A stretch of 36,067 nucleotides of DNA from DAMCZI01 sp032095175. Its GTDB lineage: Bacteria; Bacillota; Clostridia; Clostridiales; Caloramatoraceae. Every line of letters starts with the position of its first letter. Positions within the stretch are counted from its first letter, which is position 1. Below the pieces are notes generated by a model that ran no database searches, was not told the origin of the DNA, and saw nothing but the letters and a program-made list of their open reading frames with translations. Shown here piece by piece: positions 1 through 8,775 of this stretch. The stretch is taken from positions 1-36,067 of the forward strand of contig DAMCZI010000045.1 in NCBI GenBank assembly GCA_032095175.1, given 5' to 3'. The translations under genes and the position numbers were made by a program.

Positions 1-3000
1 CATTGTCAACAACCTTAGAAACATCCCCTGTGGAAGGATCATATTCATAGTTTTTCCTATAGCCTCCTGGTTCTGTTACCTTAGTAACTCTGTGTACCTT
101 ATCATATTCATAGGAAGTTATTCTGTTTTCTTGGTCTACTTCCTGCTCTAAATCACCACTTATTGAGAATATTTTCTGAGTCCTGTTGTTTTGTGTGTCA
201 TATGTGCTTTCTACCTCATCCCACGGAGTATAGGTATATGTTGTGGTAACTCCTCTTGGGTCTGTAACTGCTTTTATGTTCCCCATTGGGTCATAGGAAT
301 AGGATGTCGTTTCCTTCAGTGGATTTACCATCGTGCTTATTCTGTTTAACTGGTCATAAGTATACTCAGTTACATTTTGCTTGGGATCAATTACCTTACC
401 AAGGAGTCCTCCAGGATAATATTCATACTTTGTTGTAAAGCCTCTTTCATTTGTAGCTGTCTTCAGCTTACCCAAAGAGTTATATGTATATTTTTTGCTA
501 TATCCCCTTGCATCCTTAACTTCCTCTACTGCGTTATTATTATCATATACATATTCTGTTGAGTTTCCTAAAGGATTGGCCATCTTACTTAAATTACCGG
601 ATTGGTCGTACACAAAGCTGTAGCTTCTATCCCCTGGTTTTTTTATGTTTGTTATTCGGTTTTCATAATCATAGTTATATGTTGCAGTTTTTCCTTCTGC
701 ATCAATTTCCTGTCTAACTCTTCCCCTTGGGTCATATTTGTATTGAGTCGAGTTACCATCAATATCCTTAACAGTGCCTACAAGGTTCATTTCGTTGTAC
801 ATAAAGACCTTGCTTCTTCCAAGTACATCTGTTATCTTGGAAAGCCTGCCTGTAAGGTCATAGTTGTAGCTTACCTTATCCCCTGTATTGTTTGTTACAA
901 CCTCTGGATTTCCCATTACATTATATTTTGTGGTTTCCTCTACACCTGCACGGTTTTTTGACCATACAAGTCTGTTTAAATTGTCATATCTAAAATCCTC
1001 TGATTGCCCATTGGGGTAGATTATCTTCTTTAATTCTCCATCACCATAGTATTCATAGCCTGTCTCTTCATTGTTTGGATTTATAGTTTTCTCGAGATTC
1101 CCTTTTGGGTTATATTTATAGGTTGTTACGTTATCCATTGGGTCTATATAGCTTTCAAGAAGTCCTCTGCTGTTATAAACATAGGTGTAGGTTGTTGAAT
1201 CTTCTTCTGATACACCTGCTGCATATGCATAGGCTGATGAATTATTTTCAGGTATGCTTACTTTATATGTCCTGTTTAGGGCATCATACTGTATATATGT
1301 TGTGTTACCATTGCCATCAGTTCTTGCACATATGTTGCCATCTTCATCGTATGAAAAACTTTGCGTTTTGCTCATCGGGTCTATTATTTTATCTGTTTTG
1401 TTTATTTCGTTATATGAGTAGGTTGTTATGTTTCCATCAGAATCCTTTACAGTTGTTCTGTTTCCATTTTCATCATAGTTAAATTCAGTTTTATAGCTTA
1501 CTTCATCTTTTGTTAATGGGTCAATAAAGTTTTCAATTGTTTCGCTTAACTGACCATTGGAATTATAGTTGTATTTGTAGGTTACGCCTTTACTTTCTTT
1601 TATTTCCCTTACTTTATCAGAATTATAGTATTCAATTTCTGTTACAATATTTCCAGGCTCAGTTACCTTTTTTACTCTGTATAGTTCATCATATACATAT
1701 TGCTTTATATTATTGTCAGGCATTATTTCTGTTAATACATTCCCTACATTGTCATAATTAAAGGTTGTTGTAACACCCTCAGGGTTTAGTATGGATTTTA
1801 CTTTGTTTACATCATAATCATATGCATATTCTGTCCAATCTCCATCTTCCCCTTCAACCCTTTTAATATTATTGATTTCATCATAGGTATAGGAAACAGA
1901 CCACTGGGCATCTCCAGGGTACTTAATATTCTCAAGCCTATTAAGCCAATCATATTTATACTCGGTGGCATACCCTTCAGGATCGGTTTCTTTTATCATA
2001 TTGCCATTTTTATCATAACCATAGGTTGTTGTATTTCCGTATGAATCTGCAACAGCTGCAAGCCTATTATTGTTGTCATACCCATAGAGGGTTACAGGAT
2101 ACCCACCATCATCTAAAATCCTGCTTGTAGCTTCACTTCCAAGATTACCATTTTCATCGTAGGTATAGCTTACAATTCTCTCCACATCTGCTGTCCCTGG
2201 ATAAACAATCTCTATTACATTTCCATTCCTGTCATATGTCATCCTCGTGGTATTCTGCATTGGTTCTATAAAGGTAATTGTTCTTCCAAGCTTGTCAAAA
2301 TAGATTTTATATTTGTTATTATTTCCATCCTTTATGGTTTGAAGCTCCGGATAGCTGCTGTTATCAATAGTAGTTGTAACTCCATCAGGGTCTGTTACTG
2401 ATGCTAAAAGTCCCTGTGGTGTATAAGTGTAATCTGTTGTAACAGTTTTTCTATATCCATCCTCTGTTACATACTGTATTGTTTCGTCAAGGTTATTATT
2501 TCCGTCATATGTAAATCTCGTTTCATTTCTATTAAAATCCTTTATATACTCCAGAAGATATTCATCCTTATAGCTATATTCCAAGGTGTTCCCATCGGGT
2601 CTTGTATATTTTTTTAAATATCCAAGGGAGTTATATTCATATTTATGCTCTTTACCCATTCTATCGATTTTTGAGATCACTCTTCCCCGGGTATTTTGGG
2701 AGAATGCTTCATACTTTCCATCAGGGTATTCTTTTTTTGTAAGCCAAAGGTTGCTATTATGATAATATTTATAAGTGTTTCCCCTGCCATCTGTAAGAAT
2801 AGTTTTATCAGTTTCATATGTAATGGATATTGGATTTTCTTCTCCATCATACTGCATCTTAACCCTTCCATCAGACATGTAGAGGTTCTTTATTATTGTA
2901 TTTCCTGCTGGTAAGATAACAGTCTCAAGCTTGCTCTCTCCATCATAGCTGTACTTCGTTTCGTTATCCTCGGCATCAATACAGCCTTGAAGGTTATTTT

Positions 3001-5620
3001 TTTCATCATATGTATACATTATCTCTGAGCTGTCTGGAAGTATTACTGTTTGAATATTTCCACTCCAGGCAGTATCATCATCATAATGCGAAAATGTTGT
3101 AGTTCTGTTTACTGGGTCAACTATATCCACCTGCCAGTCATTTTCATCATAGTGAATTACTGTTTTGTTGTTGTTTCTATCTACTATTGTTGTTAAAATA
3201 CCTGTTTTGCTAAATTGATATCTTATATTTTCCGATGTTTTTATTTCATAATAGGTTCCTGCATTGTTCAATACATCATATGAAGGTGCATTAGTGCTAT
3301 ATTTCCCTGCTGCATCCTTTCTAAAATATATTCTGCTTCCATCGCCTCTGTTATAGCCTATGGTTCCATCCTTGTGGAAGAACAAATACTTGTTAAAGCT
3401 GTAATCCCACTTATTCCCCATAGGACTTTTCCTATTTACCTCCGTGGAGTTATAGGTTCTTAAAAGTCCAAGCTCTGTATTATAGGCTTGGTATCCAAAA
3501 TCCTTATTAAAGTAGGCAAATGCCCCTGTGCTGCTGTTTATATATTGACCTATTGTCTCTGTATTCTCTGGCTCTGCACCTAATTGGGCATCTTTCTTCT
3601 CTATTTCAGGAGTAATAGTCTTTGGCTGTTTATAGCTTAGAGGCTTAGCCTTCTCTGTAAGTACAAAAAGCTTCTGGCCTACAATCAATGGATCTTCCTT
3701 TAACTTGTTTAACTCTTTTATTTCTGTATATTTATTTCCATCATAGGTATAATGCTTTGCAATTCTTTTAATAGTGTCTCCTGGTTGAGCTTCACATACA
3801 AGAAATTGAGAAGACTTCAGGCTTTTTTCTGATTCAATCTCATAATGTCCATTTGATGGATTTGTTTGTGTTTCAACCCACTTCTCAACCTTAATGCTTG
3901 CTTCTACCCAATATAGCTTGTCTAATTCAGGTTTATAATGAGGTGTTTGCCATTCAAAGCTTGTGATGTTCTCCTTTACAATCTGACCTGAAGTTCCATC
4001 AGGCATAAGCTTATATGATATCGTCGCTTTGTTTTTTGGTGCTCCTGATGATACACTTCCCTTTGCATACACTTCACCATTATCCATTATGTCCTTTCTT
4101 TCAAAAACAAGCTCCAAATCACCTGCTGTCGGAGTTGGAGGTTTAGGAGTTTGGGTATTGGTATAATTAATGGTTACATAGGGTTTATTGGCGCTATGGT
4201 TTGTTGAATAAAAGCAATCTGCTTGGTTACTTTCATTTTTAAGCTTTAGCATTAAACCATAGTTATTCCCTGCTGCAGCCCAGTTAGCCACAGCTCCTTT
4301 TATATTCCAGTTGTAATATCCGCATTTTCCTGTAATGGTCGTGGAAGCTGCGGGGCTGCTGCCAACCTGCGGCTGCGTTCCCCAGGTAATAGCGTTTATA
4401 TTTGAACTTTTTTCTACCTTATATAGTTGAACTTCCCTTGATAGACTGCTCCAGCTTGTATATTTATACAGGCTTAGCGATGCTGAATCGATTGTTGTTT
4501 TAGAATTGATATCCTTTGGAAGTTGAAATTTAATATATCCTCTCGTTCTTTTTTTGTAGTTATTATATAATTCCAAATTGTGACTTGCTTTTCCATCATC
4601 ATATCCTACATACATCATAAACTCAGATGAATGAGTGTGGGTTCCCTTGTTTTCCTGTACATAGTTATCATAAATGCTGCTGCTTCCTATAGTTACACTT
4701 GGATCTATCTTTACTGGATATACTCTTCCTGGTTCCTTTAGCCAGTTTTCATCTGGTATTAGATTGATTATATATTTGTTTTTTTGCCTTTTTAAATCCA
4801 GCTTTAAGTTATAGCTTTGATTCCCATCTGCATCCTCCATATAGGGTGCTGCTATAGAAAACACAGTATCTTTAGTACTTTTGCTTACTACATTAATAAC
4901 TCCATCTTCCTGTTGGATATCACAGGGGCCATCCATGTTCATCTCATACTCAAAAGATGGGTTGGTTATATAGTGGTTTAGAATTACATCCTCCTTAACC
5001 CCTGAATTATGCAATGTATATAAATGGCCTGTACCATTTCTTTTCCCAGGATAAAATATTTTATCTTTTTCTACCTTAACATCCTTTGATAATGCATCCT
5101 TTGAAATGATCTCAACAGTTATATTGTCTTTACTTATCCTTATACCCGCATCTTCCTTATCGTTTCCAGAAAAAATTACATTAAACAAACCATTTTTATT
5201 TTTATATCCGCTTTTTCCTCCCTTTTTTTCCTGAACTATTGTATTGTCGATGTCTATATATTTCCCCTTTGAATCCTTTATATGAATCGGTTCAAAATAA
5301 ATAAGGGAGGTTCTAGTATCATCATCATTTATAAATGTCTTTGAATTTTCTGTTCTTTCCTCAACTAACTCCTTTTTGTCCATCCACTTTTTAAGCTTTT
5401 CATCATTCTTTGCAATTCCCCTTGGAATCTTATATGGTTTTTTATTCTTTATTGTTTTATTTTTAGGCAGTTTATTTGTCTTTTTACTATTATAGGTTTT
5501 GTTAACTTTAGGAGGATTCTTAACTTTTGCTTCTGCCAAACTTCCTAAGCTGCATTGAAATATAAATATTAATATCAAAAAAATACTTATAAGCTTTTTC
5601 AGCTTTTTGGTTTTTTTCAT
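1..5620 (-). CDS. Giant secreted YD-repeat (RHS/WapA-like) protein with DNRLRE and LysM modules, partial at C-terminus
   Basis: One minus-strand frame appears open from an ATG at 5620 to the left edge (about 1873 codons; the frame read at the edge matches the frame from the start). The start follows an AAAGGAG ribosome binding site. The protein opens with a Lys-rich signal peptide and a hydrophobic core ending near LAEAK, so it should be exported. Modules in order: a Lys/Asn-rich linker; a DNRLRE-type beta-sandwich at about residues 305-487; a LysM peptidoglycan-binding motif at about 610-652 (starts AQPGDTIKRIAKHY); a DUF6531-like entry module at about 685-763; then roughly fifty YD repeats of about 21 residues (patterns such as YTYDENGNL) to the edge. 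Such repeats form a shell in RHS/WapA proteins. The RHS core and any toxin tip would lie outside the window, so toxin activity cannot be judged. It is preceded by a c-di-GMP riboswitch. Confidence 0.9.
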   Translation of the reverse strand, partial: MKKTKKLKKLISIFLILIFIFQCSLGSLAEAKVKNPPKVNKTYNSKKTNKLPKNKTIKNKKPYKIPRGIAKNDEKLKKWMDKKELVEERTENSKTFINDDDTRTSLIYFEPIHIKDSKGKYIDIDNTIVQEKKGGKSGYKNKNGLFNVIFSGNDKEDAGIRISKDNITVEIISKDALSKDVKVEKDKIFYPGKRNGTGHLYTLHNSGVKEDVILNHYITNPSFEYEMNMDGPCDIQQEDGVINVVSKSTKDTVFSIAAPYMEDADGNQSYNLKLDLKRQKNKYIINLIPDENWLKEPGRVYPVKIDPSVTIGSSSIYDNYVQENKGTHTHSSEFMMYVGYDDGKASHNLELYNNYKKRTRGYIKFQLPKDINSKTTIDSASLSLYKYTSWSSLSREVQLYKVEKSSNINAITWGTQPQVGSSPAASTTITGKCGYYNWNIKGAVANWAAAGNNYGLMLKLKNESNQADCFYSTNHSANKPYVTINYTNTQTPKPPTPTAGDLELVFERKDIMDNGEVYAKGSVSSGAPKNKATISYKLMPDGTSGQIVKENITSFEWQTPHYKPELDKLYWVEASIKVEKWVETQTNPSNGHYEIESEKSLKSSQFLVCEAQPGDTIKRIAKHYTYDGNKYTEIKELNKLKEDPLIVGQKLFVLTEKAKPLSYKQPKTITPEIEKKDAQLGAEPENTETIGQYINSSTGAFAYFNKDFGYQAYNTELGLLRTYNSTEVNRKSPMGNKWDYSFNKYLFFHKDGTIGYNRGDGSRIYFRKDAAGKYSTNAPSYDVLNNAGTYYEIKTSENIRYQFSKTGILTTIVDRNNNKTVIHYDENDWQVDIVDPVNRTTTFSHYDDDTAWSGNIQTVILPDSSEIMYTYDEKNNLQGCIDAEDNETKYSYDGESKLETVILPAGNTIIKNLYMSDGRVKMQYDGEENPISITYETDKTILTDGRGNTYKYYHNSNLWLTKKEYPDGKYEAFSQNTRGRVISKIDRMGKEHKYEYNSLGYLKKYTRPDGNTLEYSYKDEYLLEYIKDFNRNETRFTYDGNNNLDETIQYVTEDGYRKTVTTDYTYTPQGLLASVTDPDGVTTTIDNSSYPELQTIKDGNNNKYKIYFDKLGRTITFIEPMQNTTRMTYDRNGNVIEIVYPGTADVERIVSYTYDENGNLGSEATSRILDDGGYPVTLYGYDNNNRLAAVADSYGNTTTYGYDKNGNMIKETDPEGYATEYKYDWLNRLENIKYPGDAQWSVSYTYDEINNIKRVEGEDGDWTEYAYDYDVNKVKSILNPEGVTTTFNYDNVGNVLTEIMPDNNIKQYVYDELYRVKKVTEPGNIVTEIEYYNSDKVREIKESKGVTYKYNYNSNGQLSETIENFIDPLTKDEVSYKTEFNYDENGNRTTVKDSDGNITTYSYNEINKTDKIIDPMSKTQSFSYDEDGNICARTDGNGNTTYIQYDALNRTYKVSIPENNSSAYAYAAGVSEEDSTTYTYVYNSRGLLESYIDPMDNVTTYKYNPKGNLEKTINPNNEETGYEYYGDGELKKIIYPNGQSEDFRYDNLNRLVWSKNRAGVEETTKYNVMGNPEVVTNNTGDKVSYNYDLTGRLSKITDVLGRSKVFMYNEMNLVGTVKDIDGNSTQYKYDPRGRVRQEIDAEGKTATYNYDYENRITNIKKPGDRSYSFVYDQSGNLSKMANPLGNSTEYVYDNNNAVEEVKDARGYSKKYTYNSLGKLKTATNERGFTTKYEYYPGGLLGKVIDPKQNVTEYTYDQLNRISTMVNPLKETTSYSYDPMGNIKAVTDPRGVTTTYTYTPWDEVESTYDTQNNRTQKIFSISGDLEQEVDQENRITSYEYDKVHRVTKVTEPGGYRKNYEYDPSTGDVSKVVDN

Positions 5621-5737
5621 TAGTTTTAATTCTCCTTTCAAATACATCAAAACAAAATTTTATGCTCTGCCCTTCAAGTCATTTATTTTACAATATTTTC
5701 GCCTCCTTATCTCTCTAGACAAAGGTTGTGCAACCTC

Positions 5738-5784
5738 AAAAAAAATACAACCATCCCACCAGGATATTGGTAAGACAGTTGTAT
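5738..5784 (-). terminator. Intrinsic terminator of the c-di-GMP riboswitch (expression platform)
   Basis: On the minus strand the arms ATACAACTGTCTTACCA and TGGTGGGATGGTTGTAT pair almost fully (a few G-U pairs) around a six-base loop, followed by eight T residues. It lies between the aptamer and the long YD-repeat gene, about 118 bases before its start codon. The loop and right arm contain TATCCTGGT (5758-5766), which is exactly complementary to ACCAGGATA in the 3' end of the aptamer (5795-5803), so an antiterminator can replace it. Confidence 0.85.
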
Positions 5785-5790
5785 AGTATC

Positions 5791-5889
5791 AATTTATCCT
5801 GGTAACCCGGCTGCCATAACATAATGCTTTAGGCCCGTGGCTTTGCGTCCCTGCCTTTTGACAGGTTTGCCTTTGTCTAAGGTTATATT
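5791..5889 (-). promoter_or_regulatory. Cyclic-di-GMP class I (GEMM-I) riboswitch aptamer
   Basis: The minus strand reads through the GEMM-I consensus in order: GGCAAACC, a P2 stem (CCTGTC/GGCAGG) capped by an AAAA tetraloop, GGGACGCAAAGCC, CGGGCCTAAAG, a P3 stem, then GGCAGCCGGGTTACC. A P1 helix can form between AATATAACC at the 5' end and GGATAAATT at the 3' end with two mismatches. An intrinsic terminator and then the giant YD-repeat gene follow. Because P1 and the antiterminator compete for GGATA, ligand binding should favour termination, so an OFF switch is inferred. The identification rests on conserved sequence and is strong; the direction of control is an inference. Confidence 0.93.
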
Positions 5890-5893
5890 TACC

Positions 5894-5921
5894 ATAATAT
5901 ACATTTCTACACTAATGTCAT
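5894..5921 (-). promoter_or_regulatory. Promoter for the riboswitch and YD-repeat gene
   Basis: A -35 like element ATGACA (5916-5921) is followed after 16 bases by TATTAT (5894-5899) on the minus strand. Transcription would begin just ahead of the P1 strand of the c-di-GMP aptamer, which supports the assignment. Confidence 0.6.
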
Positions 5922-6140
5922 AATTCCTCCTTATTTTCATATTATTTATTTTTATTACATTATTAGACATCAAAATGCGCATTTTTTTATTAACAAGGTT
6001 TTGAAACGAGTCTAATGCTATCGCTAATGGATTAGTTGTAATTGTTGATAGTTAAAGTCCTAGGAAGAATAATTATTCTTTACGTCATTCGTGATATATT
6101 GGAAATTATTTAGTATCTAAGAACCCCAGGAAGTTCAGTC
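5922..6140. other. Intergenic AT-rich stretch, nothing recognised
   Basis: This lies upstream of the riboswitch promoter and contains no convincing open frame, RNA or repeat. Confidence 0.5.
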
Positions 6141-6189
6141 AAAAATCAAGAGCTATTTGGTCAATTAAACCAAATAGCTCTTGATTTTT
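6141..6189 (-). terminator. Long perfect hairpin terminator after the MATE remnant
   Basis: The arms AAAATCAAGAGCTATTTGGT and its exact complement flank a seven-base AT-rich loop, with T-runs on both sides. It sits downstream of the minus-strand MATE remnant and may have served the intact gene; it can work in both directions. Confidence 0.7.
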
Positions 6190-6247
6190 AGCAATAGTAA
6201 TAATCATTCATTCTCACATAATATTCCTATAAACAACATAAAATCAT

Positions 6248-6442
6248 TTAACACAGGTGGTCAACAGGTATTCCCTTATCATTAAATATATCCTTTATTC
6301 TATATAAAACCACGCTGAGAACAAACCTAAATACCTGATCAACACATATAATTATCCAGATATATATTATACTCATATGAAATACATAGGCCAGTAAAAG
6401 TGATAATGGTATTCTTACTCCCCAAAGTCCAAGACCAGCCAC
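6248..6442 (-). pseudogene. C-terminal remnant of a MATE-family multidrug efflux transporter
   Basis: About 64 codons encode a hydrophobic piece beginning AGLGLWGVRIPLSLLLAY, which matches the conserved last-helices region of MATE (NorM/DinF-like) Na+/H+-drug antiporters, normally about 450 residues long. Only a GTG is available as a start. Codons just upstream (SLIV) still look MATE-like before stops appear near the beta-galactosidase terminator. The 5' nine-tenths of the gene are missing, so this is a deletion remnant and not a working transporter. Confidence 0.7.
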
Positions 6443-6450
6443 TATTAAAG

Positions 6451-6480
6451 ATTAAAGGGCCCAATTCTGAACCCTTTAAT
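6451..6480 (-). terminator. Short hairpin terminator of the GH42 gene
   Basis: The arms ATTAAAGGG and CCCTTTAAT pair perfectly around a twelve-base loop. The hairpin overlaps the stop codon of the beta-galactosidase gene. The following T-run is weak. Confidence 0.5.
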
Positions 6481-8554
6481 GTCCCATACTCTCGAGAATC
6501 CTTACATCATATCCATCTAATTCTATGTATTCCTCTATATTTTCACCAGTTTCCATATCAGTAAATTTCATGTTTTTTAAAGCAACAATCTTTTTCTCTG
6601 GTGTAAAGTTTAAAATAAATACAAATTCCCTTTTGCCATCTGTACGTATTTGTGCAGTAACTCCATAGGGCAATTCTGTATCAATTACTCTCTTTAAGCT
6701 GATTTTATCTGCCAGTTTTCTATAAAAATCAGAAAGGAATTTATCATTATTTCTAAAAGCTATATAGTAGGCCTTCCCCTTACCAAAAGCATTTGATGTA
6801 AGGGCTGGCATTCCTGCATAAAAATCCGTTTTATATTTTGCAAGAACCTCTGCTGTTTCTGCATGTATTAAATCGCAGAAAATCCTTGCCTCATATTCTC
6901 CCTTAAGTGAAAGCTCATTATTATCCTCAAAGCCTACATAGTTAACATCATCATCATATAATGCATCTAATTCCTCTGACCATACTCCAGTAACCTTTCT
7001 AAGTGGTCCAGGAAATCCCCCAAGGAAGCATAGGTCATTTTCATCCACTACTCCACTCCAATAGGTTGTAACAAGAGTTCCTCCATTCTTAACAAATTCC
7101 TCTATTCTTTCCCCAACGCCTGGTCTTACCATATAGAGCATAGGAACAATAAGAAGCTTATAGCTTGAAAAATCACAATCCATATCAATTACATCCACAG
7201 GTATTCCCATTTCCCAGAATGCTCTGTAATGGCTTTGACAGGTTTCAAAGTAATCCTTATGCTCCTTTCTTGGTCCTTGAGCATCCTCCATCGCCCAGAG
7301 GTTTTCCCAATCATAAATAACTGCAACCTCTGGCTTTACAGATGTTCCAACTATAGAATCCAGATTTTTAAGAGTCTCTCCAACCTTTGAAACCTCCCTA
7401 AATACCCTTGTGTTTTCATGGCCGCAGTGGTCAACTACTGCTCCATGTAATTTTTCAGAAGAACCTCTGCTCTTTCTCCACTGAAAATATTGAACTGTAT
7501 CAGAGCCATGGGCTACTGCCTGAAGGGATGCTAGAGCATGCATGCCCGGGCGCCTTAGCTTGGCAACTGGCTGCCAGTTTGTTGCACTTGGGGAGCTTTC
7601 CATCATCATAAATGGCTTACCTCCCTTTAATGATCTGTTTATGTCATGTATAAATGCTCTTCTGCTGGCTTCAAGAGGTTCTGGTCTTTCACCATGCCAG
7701 TAAGGATAGTTATCCCATGATATTACATCTAAATGAGGGGCAAACTTCCAATAGTTTAATCCCTTAAAAACATTTACAAAATCATGAAAATTAGTTGTAA
7801 CAGGTATATCAGGAGATATTTGCTTTAAAGCAGCAATCTCATTTTTCATATAATCCACTGTCTGATCTGTTACAAACCTTTTCCAATCGAGATTAAGCCC
7901 ATGTAAATTTCTTTCTCCATTTGGAGCAGGAGATTCTATTTGAGACCAATCTGTATATGTATGACTCCAAAAACTTGTCCACCATGATTTGTTAAGCCTA
8001 TCAAGGTCTCCATCATATTTCTTTTTAAGCCATTCTCTAAATGCCTCCTGGCAAAGCTCACAGTGACATTCTCCTTCGAATTCGTTTGAAATGTGCCACA
8101 TTATCAGCCCTGGATGGTTGTGGTACCTTTCTGCAAGCTTAGTATTTATTATACGAACCTTCTCCCTGTAGATAGGTGAAGTATAGCAGTGATTGTGTCG
8201 TTCTCCATAAAGATTTCTTACTCTGTTTTCAGATACCCTTAACACCTCAGGATACTTTTGTGCCATCCAGATAGGCCTTGCTCCACTAGGTGTGGCAAGT
8301 ATTGTATATATTCCATTTTGGTATAGATTATCCATAACCCTATCAAGCCATTCAAATTCAAATCTGCCTTCTTCAGGCTCTAAGGCTGTCCATGAAAATA
8401 TTCCAACAGACATTACATTGCAGTTTGCAAGCTTCATAAGTCTTATGTCCTCATCCCAAATACCAGGGACATGTATCCACTGCTCTGGATTATAATCTCC
8501 TCCATGAAGCATATGGCTGCACTTCTTGGTTATTGGTTCATAATTAATCCCCAT
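6476..8554 (-). CDS. Beta-galactosidase, glycoside hydrolase family 42
   Basis: This 692-residue protein has the usual GH42 length and is expected to be cytoplasmic (no signal peptide). It would release galactose from beta-galactosides or galacto-oligosaccharides. The N-terminal motif HGGDYNPEQW is typical of the family. The acid/base Glu is E158 in HISNEFEGE and the nucleophile is E319 in MMMESSPSATNW. C123 and the C163/C165/C168 cluster (CHCELC) match the zinc site of many GH42 enzymes. The barrel is followed by the trimerisation and beta domains. The ATG is preceded by GGGGGTG. It is monocistronic and divergent from the exonuclease gene; a possible -10 (TATAAT) lies at 8623-8628. No sugar transporter is adjacent, so the natural substrate is unclear. 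Confidence 0.93.
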   Translation of the reverse strand: MGINYEPITKKCSHMLHGGDYNPEQWIHVPGIWDEDIRLMKLANCNVMSVGIFSWTALEPEEGRFEFEWLDRVMDNLYQNGIYTILATPSGARPIWMAQKYPEVLRVSENRVRNLYGERHNHCYTSPIYREKVRIINTKLAERYHNHPGLIMWHISNEFEGECHCELCQEAFREWLKKKYDGDLDRLNKSWWTSFWSHTYTDWSQIESPAPNGERNLHGLNLDWKRFVTDQTVDYMKNEIAALKQISPDIPVTTNFHDFVNVFKGLNYWKFAPHLDVISWDNYPYWHGERPEPLEASRRAFIHDINRSLKGGKPFMMMESSPSATNWQPVAKLRRPGMHALASLQAVAHGSDTVQYFQWRKSRGSSEKLHGAVVDHCGHENTRVFREVSKVGETLKNLDSIVGTSVKPEVAVIYDWENLWAMEDAQGPRKEHKDYFETCQSHYRAFWEMGIPVDVIDMDCDFSSYKLLIVPMLYMVRPGVGERIEEFVKNGGTLVTTYWSGVVDENDLCFLGGFPGPLRKVTGVWSEELDALYDDDVNYVGFEDNNELSLKGEYEARIFCDLIHAETAEVLAKYKTDFYAGMPALTSNAFGKGKAYYIAFRNNDKFLSDFYRKLADKISLKRVIDTELPYGVTAQIRTDGKREFVFILNFTPEKKIVALKNMKFTDMETGENIEEYIELDGYDVRILESMGH

Positions 8555-8775
8555 AGCTACACCCCCAAAATCTAATTAAAATATCATATCTTAAGCCAAT
8601 TATCCGACAACTTATATAATTAATTATAGCAAACTGTTTAGGTTTTTAAGTATTGCTTCTGTATACCGTACAAATTCTATTGTATTCCTAAAAATAATAA
8701 ATCTACTCAATACTCCTACACAAGCTTTGAAATTTGTAATATTATATAATTATGTTACAAAGGAGTGTGTACAAG

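Noticed and set aside
377..1761. Several plus-strand open frames of 61-125 codons
   Set aside because: They are antisense to the YD-repeat gene and arise from its repetitive codon pattern; they have no ribosome binding sites and odd Cys/Leu-rich composition.
1..5620. Periodic repeats as a possible tandem DNA repeat or CRISPR
   Set aside because: The period of about 63 bases is imperfect and follows codon positions, as expected for the 21-residue YD repeats.
5794..5982. 62-codon minus-strand open frame
   Set aside because: It lies across the promoter and c-di-GMP aptamer, whose conserved bases explain the sequence. The peptide looks like nothing known.
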